Shown here in pieces: positions 25,611-33,955 of a DNA stretch of 64,000 nucleotides. The translations under genes were made by a program, and so were the position numbers. How positions within the stretch are numbered: the first letter of the stretch is position 1; the number at the start of each line of letters is the position of its first letter. The stretch is from Paenibacillus tyrphae. Its GTDB lineage: Bacteria; Bacillota; Bacilli; Paenibacillales; NBRC-103111. The notes beneath the pieces are model-generated. The model was not told the DNA's origin and did not search any database. It saw nothing but the letters and a program-made list of their open reading frames with translations. The stretch covers positions 186,001 to 250,000 of the forward strand of contig NZ_BSDJ01000007.1 of NCBI RefSeq assembly GCF_027925525.1, in the 5' to 3' direction.

Positions 25611-25871
25611 CTACCGGCTCTTGACCAGCAGTTGCACCGCCTCTTGGATCACTTGATCGGGCGAGTTGCCTTTTTCCAGCTCCTCCCGGATACAATGCTC
25701 CAGATTCGCCCCGATGACCGTGCCGATCGTCCGGTCTACGGCCGTCCTTATCGCCGACAGCTGCGTTACGATGTCTCTGCAATCTTTTCCTTCTTCCAGC
25801 ATGCCGAGCACTCCGCGAATTTGGCCTTCGATCCGCTTCAGCCGGTTTTTGACCGCATTATCGTATTCCAC
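25611..25871 (-). CDS. cstR: Persulfide-sensing repressor CstR
   Basis: An 86-residue all-helical protein of the CsoR/RcnR family. It has cysteines exactly at positions 31 (GKDC) and 60 (LEHC), the pair that forms the persulfide bridge in CstR. The Cys-His-Cys copper ligand set of CsoR is not present (the second site has no His/Cys pair in the CsoR arrangement), so CstR is the better call. Start is GTG 25871 with AAGAGGTG before it. The gene follows the large sulfur-transfer fusion by 15 bp in one operon, and two palindromes of the known CsoR/CstR operator type sit at the operon promoter, which gives autoregulation. Confidence 0.88.
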   Translation of the reverse strand: MEYDNAVKNRLKRIEGQIRGVLGMLEEGKDCRDIVTQLSAIRTAVDRTIGTVIGANLEHCIREELEKGNSPDQVIQEAVQLLVKSR

Positions 25872-25886
25872 ACCGATTCACCTCTT

Positions 25887-28343
25887 TTAAATAAACAAGT
25901 TCAAGCCCGAATCCTCGGCATCGCCTAAATAGGCCGCTACGCCGGCATAATCGATTCCGTCGATTAATTCTTCCTTGCGGATGCCCATAATATCCATGCT
26001 CATCGTACAAGCGACCAGCTTGACGCCGGACCGGATCGCATTGCCCATCAAGACTTCCAGCGAATCGACATTTTTGCGCTGCATGACGCGGCGAATCATC
26101 TTGGCGCCAAGACCTCCCATGTTCATTTTGGACAGAGGAAGGGCGGCCGCGCCTTTGGGCATCATCAACCCGAACATTGCCTCCAAGCCGTCCTTCTTGA
26201 CGGCCGGGGCTCCAGCCTTGCGCAGCACGTTCAAGCCCCAGAAGGTGAAAAACATCGTGACCGGCTTGCCCATCGCCGCGGCCCCCGAAGCAATGATGAA
26301 GGCGGCGATCGTTTTGTCCAGGTCGCCGCTGAACACGACCATGGTCGCCCCGTTTTTGGACGAAGCCGGGTCGGATTGCTGCGGTGCGGCACCGGCCCCT
26401 TTCACGAGCACCGCACGCACGCCTTCGGGTGAAGATTCGACCGTCTCCAGCGGATTGCCTGTTTTTTCGCACCATTTGGCAATATCCGCGGCGAATCCGA
26501 AATCGGTGGCCTTCACTTCAAGCCGTTCTCCCGGCGCCATCTGCCGGACCGCTTCGTATACTTTCATAATAGGGCCTGGACACTGCAATCCGCAAGCGTC
26601 GACCTGAACCTGAGCTTGAACGGGAGAAGCTGGGGCCGGGGAATCGGCCGGCACCGCCGACGGACCGCTGCCCGTCTCGGGAGCCGGAAGGGGCGGCTCG
26701 TCAGCCATCGCGGCGTACGTCCTGTAGCCCCCGTCCAAATTGCGCACCTTGTACCCGTGCTGCTGAAGAAGCCGGGCCGCGACATAGCCCCGCTGGCCGA
26801 CTTGGCACGAGACGACAACCGGCTGCTGGAGCGGAAGCCCGTGCAGCCGGTTGCGCAAATCGTTCAGCGGAATGCAGACCGAACCCGGAATGTAGCCCGC
26901 CATCCGTTCGGCGTCGTCCCGGACGTCGACGAGCAGTCCGCCGCCCTTGACATACGCATCCACCTCGTGCCACTGCATCGTCTCGACCAAGCCTTCCATC
27001 ACATTCGACGCGACGTATCCCGCCATGTTAACCGGGTCCTTGGCCGACGAATATGGCGGCGCGTACGCCAGCTCCAGCTCGGCCAGCTCGGCTGCCGTCA
27101 ACCCTCCGCGCATCGCCGCGGAAATCACGTCGATCCGCTTGTCTACCCCGTCCTGCCCGACGGCTTGCGCGCCGTAAATAGTCCCGGTTGCTTTATCGAA
27201 CAGCAGCTTGAGCGACAGCGGCGCAGCTCCGGGATAATACCCGGCATGGGAGGCCGGATGGATGTGAATAGCCTCATACGGAACCCCCAGCTTGTTCAAC
27301 GTCTTCTCATTCACCCCGGTGACGGCCGCGGTCAGGTCGAACGCTTGGACAATCGCCGTTCCGAAAGCCCCGGGGTAGGACGCTTTCCGCCCTTGAATCG
27401 CGTCCGCAACCAGCCGCCCTTGGCGGTTAGCCCCCCAAGCGAGCGGCACCACCGTTTCGAAGCCGAGCGTCCGGTCTTTGACTTCGATCGCATCGCCGAC
27501 CGCGTAGATGGACGGATCGCTCGTTTGCAGCCGGTCGTTTACACGGATGGCTCCTCTTACACCAAGCTCAAGCCCCGCTTCACGGGCCAATCCACTCTCC
27601 GGCGTCACGCCGATCGCCAGCAGCAGCATGTCCGTCCGGAGAACTTGCCCCGAGGACAGGCGCAGCATTTTCCCGCGATCTTCGATCGCGACGACGGACG
27701 CACCAAGCACAAGATCGACTCCTTGGAGACGCATGTGCCGTTCCACCGGCTTGGCCATCTCGGGGTCAAGCGGCCCCAGCACCTGCCCGTTTCGCTCCAC
27801 CAGCGTCACTTCAAGACCGCGATGACGCAGGTTTTCGGCCATTTCGACGCCGATAAATCCTCCGCCGATAATGGCGGCATGACGCGGCTTGTGCTCGTCA
27901 ATCCAGCCGTGAATCCGGTCCGTATCGGGAATATTGCGCAGCGTGAACACCGCCTCCGCCTCGGCTAAGCCGGGAATTTCCGGCATGATGGGCTTCGCCC
28001 CCGGCGATAACACAAGAACATCGTACGGATATTCCGCTTCTTCTCCGGTATCCAGCTGCTTCACCCGGACTTTTTTGCCCGTCCGGTCGATCGCCGTCAC
28101 TTCCGTGCGCACCTTAACGTCGATGCCGAACCGGTCCTTCATCCCCTGCGGCGATTGAAGCAGAAGCTTGTCGCGAGATGCAATCGTCCCCCCGATATAA
28201 TAAGGCAGCCCGCAATTGGCAAACGAAATATGCTCCCCACGTTCGAACATCGTGATCGAATCGTGCTCTTTCAAACGTCTTAATCGGGCAGCCGCCGTAG
28301 CGCCGCCCGCCACTCCGCCAACGATGACAATATTTTTAGACAC
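25887..28343 (-). CDS. CoA-disulfide reductase / rhodanese / TusA / DsrE fusion
   Basis: An 818-residue four-domain sulfur enzyme. Residues 1-450 are an FAD/NAD(P)H pyridine-nucleotide disulfide reductase of the CoA-disulfide reductase class, with active C44 in SFANCGLPYY and a second nucleotide site IIGGGFIGVEMAE. Then come a rhodanese domain (about 465-555, active Cys in VVSCQVGQRG), a TusA domain (about 590-660, DACGLQCPGP) and a DsrE-like domain to the end (Cys in LVACTMSMDIMG). It should reduce CoA persulfide or polysulfide and relay sulfane sulfur. Start is GTG, 9 bp after AAAGGA. It is the first gene of the cstR operon and controlled by the two upstream operators. Specific substrates are inferred. 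Confidence 0.9.
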   Translation of the reverse strand: MSKNIVIVGGVAGGATAAARLRRLKEHDSITMFERGEHISFANCGLPYYIGGTIASRDKLLLQSPQGMKDRFGIDVKVRTEVTAIDRTGKKVRVKQLDTGEEAEYPYDVLVLSPGAKPIMPEIPGLAEAEAVFTLRNIPDTDRIHGWIDEHKPRHAAIIGGGFIGVEMAENLRHRGLEVTLVERNGQVLGPLDPEMAKPVERHMRLQGVDLVLGASVVAIEDRGKMLRLSSGQVLRTDMLLLAIGVTPESGLAREAGLELGVRGAIRVNDRLQTSDPSIYAVGDAIEVKDRTLGFETVVPLAWGANRQGRLVADAIQGRKASYPGAFGTAIVQAFDLTAAVTGVNEKTLNKLGVPYEAIHIHPASHAGYYPGAAPLSLKLLFDKATGTIYGAQAVGQDGVDKRIDVISAAMRGGLTAAELAELELAYAPPYSSAKDPVNMAGYVASNVMEGLVETMQWHEVDAYVKGGGLLVDVRDDAERMAGYIPGSVCIPLNDLRNRLHGLPLQQPVVVSCQVGQRGYVAARLLQQHGYKVRNLDGGYRTYAAMADEPPLPAPETGSGPSAVPADSPAPASPVQAQVQVDACGLQCPGPIMKVYEAVRQMAPGERLEVKATDFGFAADIAKWCEKTGNPLETVESSPEGVRAVLVKGAGAAPQQSDPASSKNGATMVVFSGDLDKTIAAFIIASGAAAMGKPVTMFFTFWGLNVLRKAGAPAVKKDGLEAMFGLMMPKGAAALPLSKMNMGGLGAKMIRRVMQRKNVDSLEVLMGNAIRSGVKLVACTMSMDIMGIRKEELIDGIDYAGVAAYLGDAEDSGLNLFI

Positions 28344-28373
28344 GGCAATCAGTCCTTTTCTGTATCATGATGA

Positions 28374-28419
28374 ATACCCTATGGGGTATATAATATACCT
28401 ATGGGGGTATATCAGTCAA
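28374..28419 (-). promoter_or_regulatory. Promoter with two CstR/CsoR-type operators
   Basis: Two palindromes, ATACCCTATGGGGTAT (28374-28389) and ATACCTATGGGGGTAT (28395-28410), have starts 21 bp apart, so they lie on the same helix face. On the minus strand a TTGACT -35 (28414-28419) and a TATATT -10 (28392-28397), spaced 16 bp, overlap them. Repression by CstR and release by persulfide is the expected logic. Confidence 0.8.
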
Positions 28420-28489
28420 CCGGACAATGAGAAAAAGAGCCGTGCGCCTGCACGACTCCCTGAACAACTTCAACCTTATTCTCTTCAAC

Positions 28490-30025
28490 TCACACGACCT
28501 CTTGCATGCCCGTGTTCGCTTTTACCAGAATCTCATCATACTTCTCGTCGTTGCGTTTGGAGGACAGCAAGGTTCCGGCGATGGCGCCCACGAATCCGAT
28601 CGGGATCGAGATGATGCCCGGATTCGTCAGCAAAATCAGCGGCTCTCCGACGAGTATTGCTTTCCCTGCGACCGGGTCCCACACGTTGGGGCTGACCAAC
28701 ACCAAAATCAACGAGCTGATCAAGCCTACGAGCATTCCCGTCACGGCGCCGGCGGTATTAAATCTGCGCCAGAACACGGTGAACACGAGGACCGGCAGAT
28801 TGGCGCTTGCCGCGACGGCGAAAGCCAACGAGACCAGAAAAGCAACGTTCAGCTTCTGGGCAAACAGCGCCAATATAATCGAAATGATCGCAACTCCAAC
28901 GGAGGCCAGCTTGGCGGACCTAACCTGCTCCTTCTCCGTCGCCTTCCCTTTACGCAAAATATGGCTGTAGAAATCGTGCGCGAAGGCCGAGGCAGCGGAG
29001 AGTACAAGTCCGGCGACGACCGCCAGAATCGTAGCGAACGCCACAGCCGAGACGAAAGCGAACAGGAAATCTCCTCCGAGCGCCTTCGCCAGCAGCGGGG
29101 CCGCCATGTTGCCGGCCGCGTTTGCCTGCACAATGACATCCTTCCCGACAAAAGCGGCCGCGCCGAAGCCGAGGAAAATCGTCATGACATAGAACAGCCC
29201 GATGACCCAAGTCGCGACAACCACGGACTTCCTTGCGGTCGGGGCGTCTTTTACCGTAAAAAAGCGGATCAAAATATGCGGCAGGCCCGCGGTACCGAGC
29301 ACGAGCGCCAGATTGAGCGAGATCGTATCCAGCCCGTTCGTAAACTTGTTGCCCGGATTGAGGAAAGCTTCTTTCAGCGGCGTGGCCGTGGCCATCGCAT
29401 CGAACATATGAAGGAGATTGAAGTCGAATTTGGCGAACACAATCAGCGAAATGATGAACGTTCCCGCCATCAGCAGCACGCACTTGATGATCTGCACCCA
29501 GCTCGTGGCCGTCATCCCGCCGAACACGACATAGACGGTCATCAGCGCGCCGACGATTAAGACCGAGGTCGAATACTCCAGACCAAGCAGCAGCTTGATC
29601 AAGGCTCCGGCGCCCACCAATTGGGCGATCATATAGAAGATCGAGATCGTGATCGAATTCAGCGCCGCCACACCCCGTACTTTCTTGTTGTCGAAACGGG
29701 CCGCGATCATATCCGCCATCGTATATTTTCCCAGATTGCGCAGCGGCTCAGCGACCAAATATAGCACAACGAGGTACGCGACCAGAAAGCCGATGCTGTA
29801 AAAGAAGCCGTCGAAGCCGAACAACGCCACCATCCCGGCGATCCCCAGAAACGAAGCCGCAGACATGTAGTCGCCGGCAATGGCCAGACCGTTCTGCCAG
29901 CCGGTCAACCCGCCCCCGGCGGTGTAAAACTCACTGGCGGTTTTTGTCTTTTTGGCCGCATAATACGTAATGACCAGCGTTCCCGCCACGATGATCAGAA
30001 ACAAGAGAAAGGCCGTATTCATCAT
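28490..30025 (-). CDS. actP: Cation/acetate symporter, ActP-like
   Basis: A 511-residue sodium:solute symporter (SSS family) with about 13 membrane helices. AGDYMSAASFLGIAGM, the TMADMIAARF segment after helix 3, and GGMTATSWVQIIK match the ActP acetate/monocarboxylate branch. It starts 3 bp after the stop of the DUF485 gene, whose last codons supply its ribosome binding site (AAGGTGGGG), so the two are coupled. Acetate is the usual substrate of this pair; pyruvate or another short monocarboxylate is possible. Confidence 0.88.
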   Translation of the reverse strand: MMNTAFLLFLIIVAGTLVITYYAAKKTKTASEFYTAGGGLTGWQNGLAIAGDYMSAASFLGIAGMVALFGFDGFFYSIGFLVAYLVVLYLVAEPLRNLGKYTMADMIAARFDNKKVRGVAALNSITISIFYMIAQLVGAGALIKLLLGLEYSTSVLIVGALMTVYVVFGGMTATSWVQIIKCVLLMAGTFIISLIVFAKFDFNLLHMFDAMATATPLKEAFLNPGNKFTNGLDTISLNLALVLGTAGLPHILIRFFTVKDAPTARKSVVVATWVIGLFYVMTIFLGFGAAAFVGKDVIVQANAAGNMAAPLLAKALGGDFLFAFVSAVAFATILAVVAGLVLSAASAFAHDFYSHILRKGKATEKEQVRSAKLASVGVAIISIILALFAQKLNVAFLVSLAFAVAASANLPVLVFTVFWRRFNTAGAVTGMLVGLISSLILVLVSPNVWDPVAGKAILVGEPLILLTNPGIISIPIGFVGAIAGTLLSSKRNDEKYDEILVKANTGMQEVV

Positions 30026-30028
30026 CGG

Positions 30029-30358
30029 CTACCCCACCTTCCGCAGGCTCGTTTTGGATTCGTCTTTGATTTGTTCGGCCAAGGCGTCGAACTCGACCGC
30101 CTTGCGGGTATACAGCGAGCACAGCACCCAGGTCATAATAAATTGCGCGAAAGCGAAAATCCATGCCCACGTGATCGAACCGACCGCTTTGGTGTTCAGC
30201 ACTTGAGAATAAGAGGTCAGGACCGGAAGAACGAAGTAGAACACGAGGAAAAAGATCGACATCGGCAGGATAAAACGTTTCTTTTGGACCATCAGCCTGC
30301 GAAACGTATCGGAGCGTACGATTTCGCTGTAAACATTCCTTCGGGATTGTTCTTTCAT
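30029..30358 (-). CDS. DUF485 membrane protein, ActP partner
   Basis: A 109-residue protein with two membrane helices and the DUF485 features RRLMVQKKRFILPMSIFFL and NTKAVGSITWAWIFAFAQF. The homologue YjcH is always found next to ActP-type transporters. ATG 30358 follows GGAGGG; an upstream TTG is unlikely. It is the first gene of the actP unit. Its molecular role is unknown; an accessory subunit is assumed. Confidence 0.85.
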   Translation of the reverse strand: MKEQSRRNVYSEIVRSDTFRRLMVQKKRFILPMSIFFLVFYFVLPVLTSYSQVLNTKAVGSITWAWIFAFAQFIMTWVLCSLYTRKAVEFDALAEQIKDESKTSLRKVG

Positions 30359-30473
30359 GGGCTTTCCCTCCTGCAAAGATTGATCGTCGCTCTACGTCTG
30401 CCGGAAGTACCGGCCGCCGCGCTATCGGAATCGGGATGCTTTATTCATCGGTCCCATATCCCAGTAATTTACT

Positions 30474-30546
30474 TGTAAGCGCTTTATAATTGTAGCATAG
30501 GAATGTACGGATCACTTGAACTTCGGCGCGAAATGTCAAAAAACGT
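30474..30546 (-). promoter_or_regulatory. actP operon promoter with cre-like box and LytTR-like repeats
   Basis: On the minus strand TACAAT (plus 30489-30494) is a good -10. Just downstream is TGTAAGCGCTTTAT (30474-30487), matching 12 of 14 positions of the CcpA cre consensus, positioned to repress. Upstream are two repeats, AAGTTCAAG (30515-30523) and ACGTTTTTT (30538-30546), 23 bp apart, resembling LytTR half sites for the LytR regulator next door. Confidence 0.5.
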
Positions 30547-30559
30547 CCCTCAAACGGAT

Positions 30560-30582
30560 AAAAGCCGTCCTGAACGGCGGCC
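30560..30582 (-). terminator. Terminator of lytSR-type operon
   Basis: On the minus strand GCCGT and ACGGC pair around TCAGG, followed by TTTTAT. Confidence 0.55.
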
Positions 30583-30594
30583 TTTCCCGGTCTG

Positions 30595-31377
30595 CTAGTC
30601 TCCCTGCAGCCGCTTGATCAATTCCTTGGCCGCCACTCTGGACAAAGGCACTTTACTCCGCCCGGCATCCTTCAAGACGACGTTGTAAGCGCCGTTAAAC
30701 CACGACTCGATTTCATCGATGCGGTCCACGTTGACCAAGTAGCTGCGGTGCGTCCGGAAAAAAGCATACCCGGTTAGCTTCTCCTCCAGCTCCTGAAGCG
30801 TTTGCCGGGTCGCATGTACCTGCCCGTCAGCCATATGAATTTGCGTCAGCTTCTCTTCCTTGACCGCATAGCTGATCTTCGCAGGCTCGACCACCACCAT
30901 ACGGCTGCCGTCATCGATGAGCAGCTTCGGCTTGAATGCACTCCGGGATCGGATCGCCCCATCCGAAGCCAGTGAAGCCGTCGCGGCAGCGGGCGGGATC
31001 GCCGTTCCTTCGGAGGGAGTCCGCATTTTGCGTATTTTTTGCAGCGTTTGACGAAGACGTTCCTCGTCGTAAGGCTTTAGCAAATAATCTGCCGCTTCCA
31101 AGCGGAATGCTTCCACGGCATACTGCTCGTAAGCCGTAGCAAAAACAATATGCGGCCGCGGCTCGACATCCATCAGCTTGTGTGCGGTCTGCACCCCATC
31201 CAGGCCCGGCATATGAATGTCAAGAAAGACGACATCCGGCTTGTGCACCGCTGCCAGCTCCAGCAGTTGGACGCCGCTCGCAGCAAAAGGCAGCAGCTCG
31301 ACGTCCCGTTCCCGGGACAATAAATAAGTCAGCTCCTCCCGCGCCAGCCGCTCATCCTCTGCGATCATTACTTTCAT
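30595..31377 (-). CDS. LytR/AlgR-type response regulator
   Basis: A 260-residue regulator. The receiver domain has E7/D8 and phosphoacceptor D53 in VVFLDIHMPG; the C-terminal LytTR DNA-binding domain (about 160-260) contains FFRTHRSYLVNVDRI and NVVLKDAGRSKVPLSR. A low-complexity linker joins them. Its start overlaps the kinase gene by 26 bp. In other bacteria such pairs control pyruvate or acetate uptake (for example LytST with PftAB); the adjacent actP unit carries repeats that may be its targets. Confidence 0.9.
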   Translation of the reverse strand: MKVMIAEDERLAREELTYLLSRERDVELLPFAASGVQLLELAAVHKPDVVFLDIHMPGLDGVQTAHKLMDVEPRPHIVFATAYEQYAVEAFRLEAADYLLKPYDEERLRQTLQKIRKMRTPSEGTAIPPAAATASLASDGAIRSRSAFKPKLLIDDGSRMVVVEPAKISYAVKEEKLTQIHMADGQVHATRQTLQELEEKLTGYAFFRTHRSYLVNVDRIDEIESWFNGAYNVVLKDAGRSKVPLSRVAAKELIKRLQGD

Positions 31378-33142
31378 CTATCGCTTCACGCCTTTCCTCC
31401 GCTTGATAAGGTATCGTACATTCGATGCGCGCCCCTCCCTCGGGCGGATTGGAAAATTTCAGCCCGGCCTCCGGGCCGAACAGGTGGATCAGCCGCCGGT
31501 TCACGTTATAGACTCCGATGCCCGTGCTCCCGCTCCCGCCGCCCGTGACTGGGGAAGCCCCCAGCGTCTCCAATACGTCCGCCGGAAAACCGTTGCCGTT
31601 GTCCTTGACCACAATGCGAACCCCGTCCGCTACGCGACGGAGCTCGACATGAATGTCGCCCCTGTCCGTCCGCCCTTTAAAACCATGATGAATGCTGTTT
31701 TCCACCAGCGGCTGGAGCGTGGAAGGCGGGATGGACACGGATTCCAGGCCGGGATCGCATAGACAATCGACGGAAAGCTGGTCCTCGAACCGGATATTCA
31801 CGATGCCGAGGTACGTATGAAGATGCTCCAATTCCTTATACAGCGGGACCAGCGGTGCTTGGGTCATCGTCAGGTTCATGCGCATGTAATGCCCGAGCTG
31901 CACGGTAACCCGTCTGGCGGCTTCGGGCTTGATCCGAATCAGCGTGACGATCGCATTGAGCGTATTGAACAAAAAGTGCGGGTTAATTTGTGCTTGAAGC
32001 GCTTTCAATTCCGCATCCTTCATCAAGCTTCTCAGTTGCTCCGCCATCGCGATATCGAGCTGGATCGAGATCAGCTTGCTCAGCCCTTGGGCAAATGCCT
32101 CCTCCACCGGACGGATCTGTCGGACGCCGGGATAATACAATTTGATTAATCCCGCAACTTGTCCCCCGCTTCGGATCGGTACGATAATCGCCGCGCCGAT
32201 CGCCGGGTGGTGCGGCTGAATCTGCTCCTTCGTTCGGGCAATCTGAATTTCCCCGGTTTGGACCGCCTTCCTCGACAACTCCGAAGCGATCGGCGTTCCT
32301 TGGATGCCCGGCATCATTCCGGTGCCTGCATGCGCCAAGATTTGCTTCGTATCCGTAATGGCGACCGCACTGGCGCGAAGCTCGCGGCGCAGCACATTGG
32401 CCGCCGCTTCGGCGGTCTCGAAGGTCAGCCCCTGCTTAAGAAAAGGAAGCGCCATTTCCGCAATATGCAGCGCCCGCTGCGTCTCGGAGGCGGCAGCCCG
32501 CTCCTCCTCCTTCATCACCGCCTGAATCATCGCGACCAAAATGCCGACCCCTACGCTGGTGGCCGCCACCATCGGGATCCCGATGAGATCCACCGTGCGG
32601 ATCGCGGCAGGCGAAGACTCGTTCACGATCAGCACGACGCCCATTTGCAGGATGGGAGCAAATACGCTAATAAACAGCGCCTTCACCGGCGCGATGACTC
32701 TTTCTTCGGCAAAGAAACGAGCGACCAGTCCGGCCAAGAGACCCAGGATTGGCGTAGACACCGCATCGGCGACGCCGGTAATTCCGCCCAGGCTGTAAGC
32801 GTGAATGCCGGAGATGAGACCTGCCCCCGTGCCTACGGCGACCCCGCCAAGCAGACCGGCCACCATCACCCCGATCAGCGCCGAATCCGCCATCGCCTCC
32901 TCCGGCTGAAGGGAAGCCACCAGAAAGGAAGAGTCGGCCCTCTCCCCGCTAATCGTCACCCCGGCGTACGTGCCTCCGATGCTGACCAGACCGAAAACGA
33001 GCGAAAACGTCAATCCGGTCTTCCAATCCGGCCTCCGGTCGAGCAGGTAGCGGAACTGCGGGATTCGGGTAAGGATGAACGTGATCAACAATAGCAAGCC
33101 CATCCGTTCCATGAGCAGCAAGGTTAAGTGCTGCATCCGCAT
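31352..33142 (-). CDS. LytS-type sensor histidine kinase
   Basis: A 596-residue kinase. The N-terminal third is the 5TM-LYT membrane sensor (LVFGLVSIGGTYAGV, GAGLISGIHAYSLGG). A GAF domain follows (about 220-350). The C-terminal part is a His_kinase domain with ALQAQINPHFLFNTLNAI and an ATPase with LQPLVENSIHHG and DNGNGF. It forms a coupled pair with the response regulator. The 5TM-LYT class senses extracellular carboxylates such as pyruvate or the membrane state; with actP next door a short carboxylate is the best guess. Confidence 0.92.
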   Translation of the reverse strand: MRMQHLTLLLMERMGLLLLITFILTRIPQFRYLLDRRPDWKTGLTFSLVFGLVSIGGTYAGVTISGERADSSFLVASLQPEEAMADSALIGVMVAGLLGGVAVGTGAGLISGIHAYSLGGITGVADAVSTPILGLLAGLVARFFAEERVIAPVKALFISVFAPILQMGVVLIVNESSPAAIRTVDLIGIPMVAATSVGVGILVAMIQAVMKEEERAAASETQRALHIAEMALPFLKQGLTFETAEAAANVLRRELRASAVAITDTKQILAHAGTGMMPGIQGTPIASELSRKAVQTGEIQIARTKEQIQPHHPAIGAAIIVPIRSGGQVAGLIKLYYPGVRQIRPVEEAFAQGLSKLISIQLDIAMAEQLRSLMKDAELKALQAQINPHFLFNTLNAIVTLIRIKPEAARRVTVQLGHYMRMNLTMTQAPLVPLYKELEHLHTYLGIVNIRFEDQLSVDCLCDPGLESVSIPPSTLQPLVENSIHHGFKGRTDRGDIHVELRRVADGVRIVVKDNGNGFPADVLETLGASPVTGGGSGSTGIGVYNVNRRLIHLFGPEAGLKFSNPPEGGARIECTIPYQAEERREAIDESNDRRG

Positions 33143-33168
33143 CCCCCGTTTCTTGGCTAGTTATCCCC

Positions 33169-33174
33169 ATTATA
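33169..33174 (-). promoter_or_regulatory. -10 box of lytS-type gene
   Basis: A perfect TATAAT on the minus strand, 27 bp upstream of the start. No clear -35. The MITE fragment lies just upstream. Confidence 0.45.
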
Positions 33175-33231
33175 CCCGGAAATGAGCGTGGGAGAGTAAA
33201 CTTTTTGGGTGGACCCGAGGACAAGAGTGGG

Positions 33232-33285
33232 CGGAAGTGGATACCCCACCCCCTCGTACACCTCTACTACTTCAATTGAGCACTT
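33232..33285 (-). mobile_element. MITE-like element, copy 2 (end fragment)
   Basis: Read on the minus strand this stretch matches the left end of the element at 22215: GAAAGTG, then TAGAGGTGTACGAGGGGG and GGGGTATC in the same order and spacing, about 46 of 53 positions. Only one end is present; no partner terminal repeat was found nearby. It lies between the uspA gene and the promoter of the lytS-type gene. Confidence 0.65.
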
Positions 33286-33325
33286 TCGCGACAAGCACAG
33301 CACCTTGCAGGTCCGTTGAACCGAG

Positions 33326-33754
33326 CTACTTGACAATCAGCACCGGAACTTTGGAGTGCTGAACAACATGATGGCTGACGCTGCCAAGAACAAACTCGCG
33401 CAGGCCGCTTAGTCCCCTGCTTCCCATAATGATCAAGTCGCTTCCGCTTTCTTCGGCGTATTCCAGAATGGCAAGAGCCGGCTGTCCCTGCTTCAGGATC
33501 ACCTTGACGCCGGACAGCTGCGAGGTTAAGCGTTTGGCCTCATCAATCATAGCTTGGGCGGCGAGCAAGTAATCTTTCTCCTCGTTGAACGGTGCGGCAT
33601 ACAGCGGCCCCCCGAACACCGGAACGGGAATGTGACAGACATGAATCACTTCAAGCCTCGCGGCATGATCTTGAGCAAATTTTATGGCCTTTTCCAGCGC
33701 TTTTACCGATAATGCCGAGCCGTCGAATGCGGTTAATATGTTTTGATATGGCAT
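33326..33754 (-). CDS. Universal stress protein, UspA family
   Basis: A 142-residue cytoplasmic Usp domain: YQNILTAFDGS at the start, and the ATP-binding GSRGLSGLREFVLGSVSHHV pattern (G-x2-G-x9-G-S) near the end, suggesting it binds ATP. ATG 33754 lies 9 bp after AAAGGG; the first ATG at 33763 sits directly on the ribosome binding site. Single-gene unit; the role of Usp proteins is general stress survival. Confidence 0.9.
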   Translation of the reverse strand: MPYQNILTAFDGSALSVKALEKAIKFAQDHAARLEVIHVCHIPVPVFGGPLYAAPFNEEKDYLLAAQAMIDEAKRLTSQLSGVKVILKQGQPALAILEYAEESGSDLIIMGSRGLSGLREFVLGSVSHHVVQHSKVPVLIVK

Positions 33755-33916
33755 GAAAAACATCCCTTTCCCTGAGATCTATTATCATTTATGTTACCGT
33801 TCTTCCTCCCCGATCGGAATGACATTGATCACAGTATCACTGCAGCACGGGGAAATACAAATGTAAACACGACGATACGGTGAAAATGGAAATAAGGTAC
33901 GCCAAATGTCCATAGC

Positions 33917-33943
33917 AAAACCGGCGTCCGATGCGAACGCCGG
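33917..33943 (-). terminator. Terminator of MurF-like gene
   Basis: CCGGCGT (33921-33927) and ACGCCGG (33937-33943) pair; on the minus strand the hairpin is followed by TTTTGC. Confidence 0.7.
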
Positions 33944-33955
33944 TCATTTTCCGAA

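Noticed and set aside
25611-25871. Copper-sensing CsoR
   Set aside because: Cysteines at 31 and 60 and the sulfur-transfer neighbour fit CstR; the CsoR Cys-His-Cys set is not present and no copper exporter is adjacent.
33175-33200. SigB-type promoter (GTTTA then GGGTAT) upstream of lytS-type gene
   Set aside because: Spacer of 19 bp is outside the 12-16 bp range, and Paenibacillus-type genomes generally lack a SigB of this kind.
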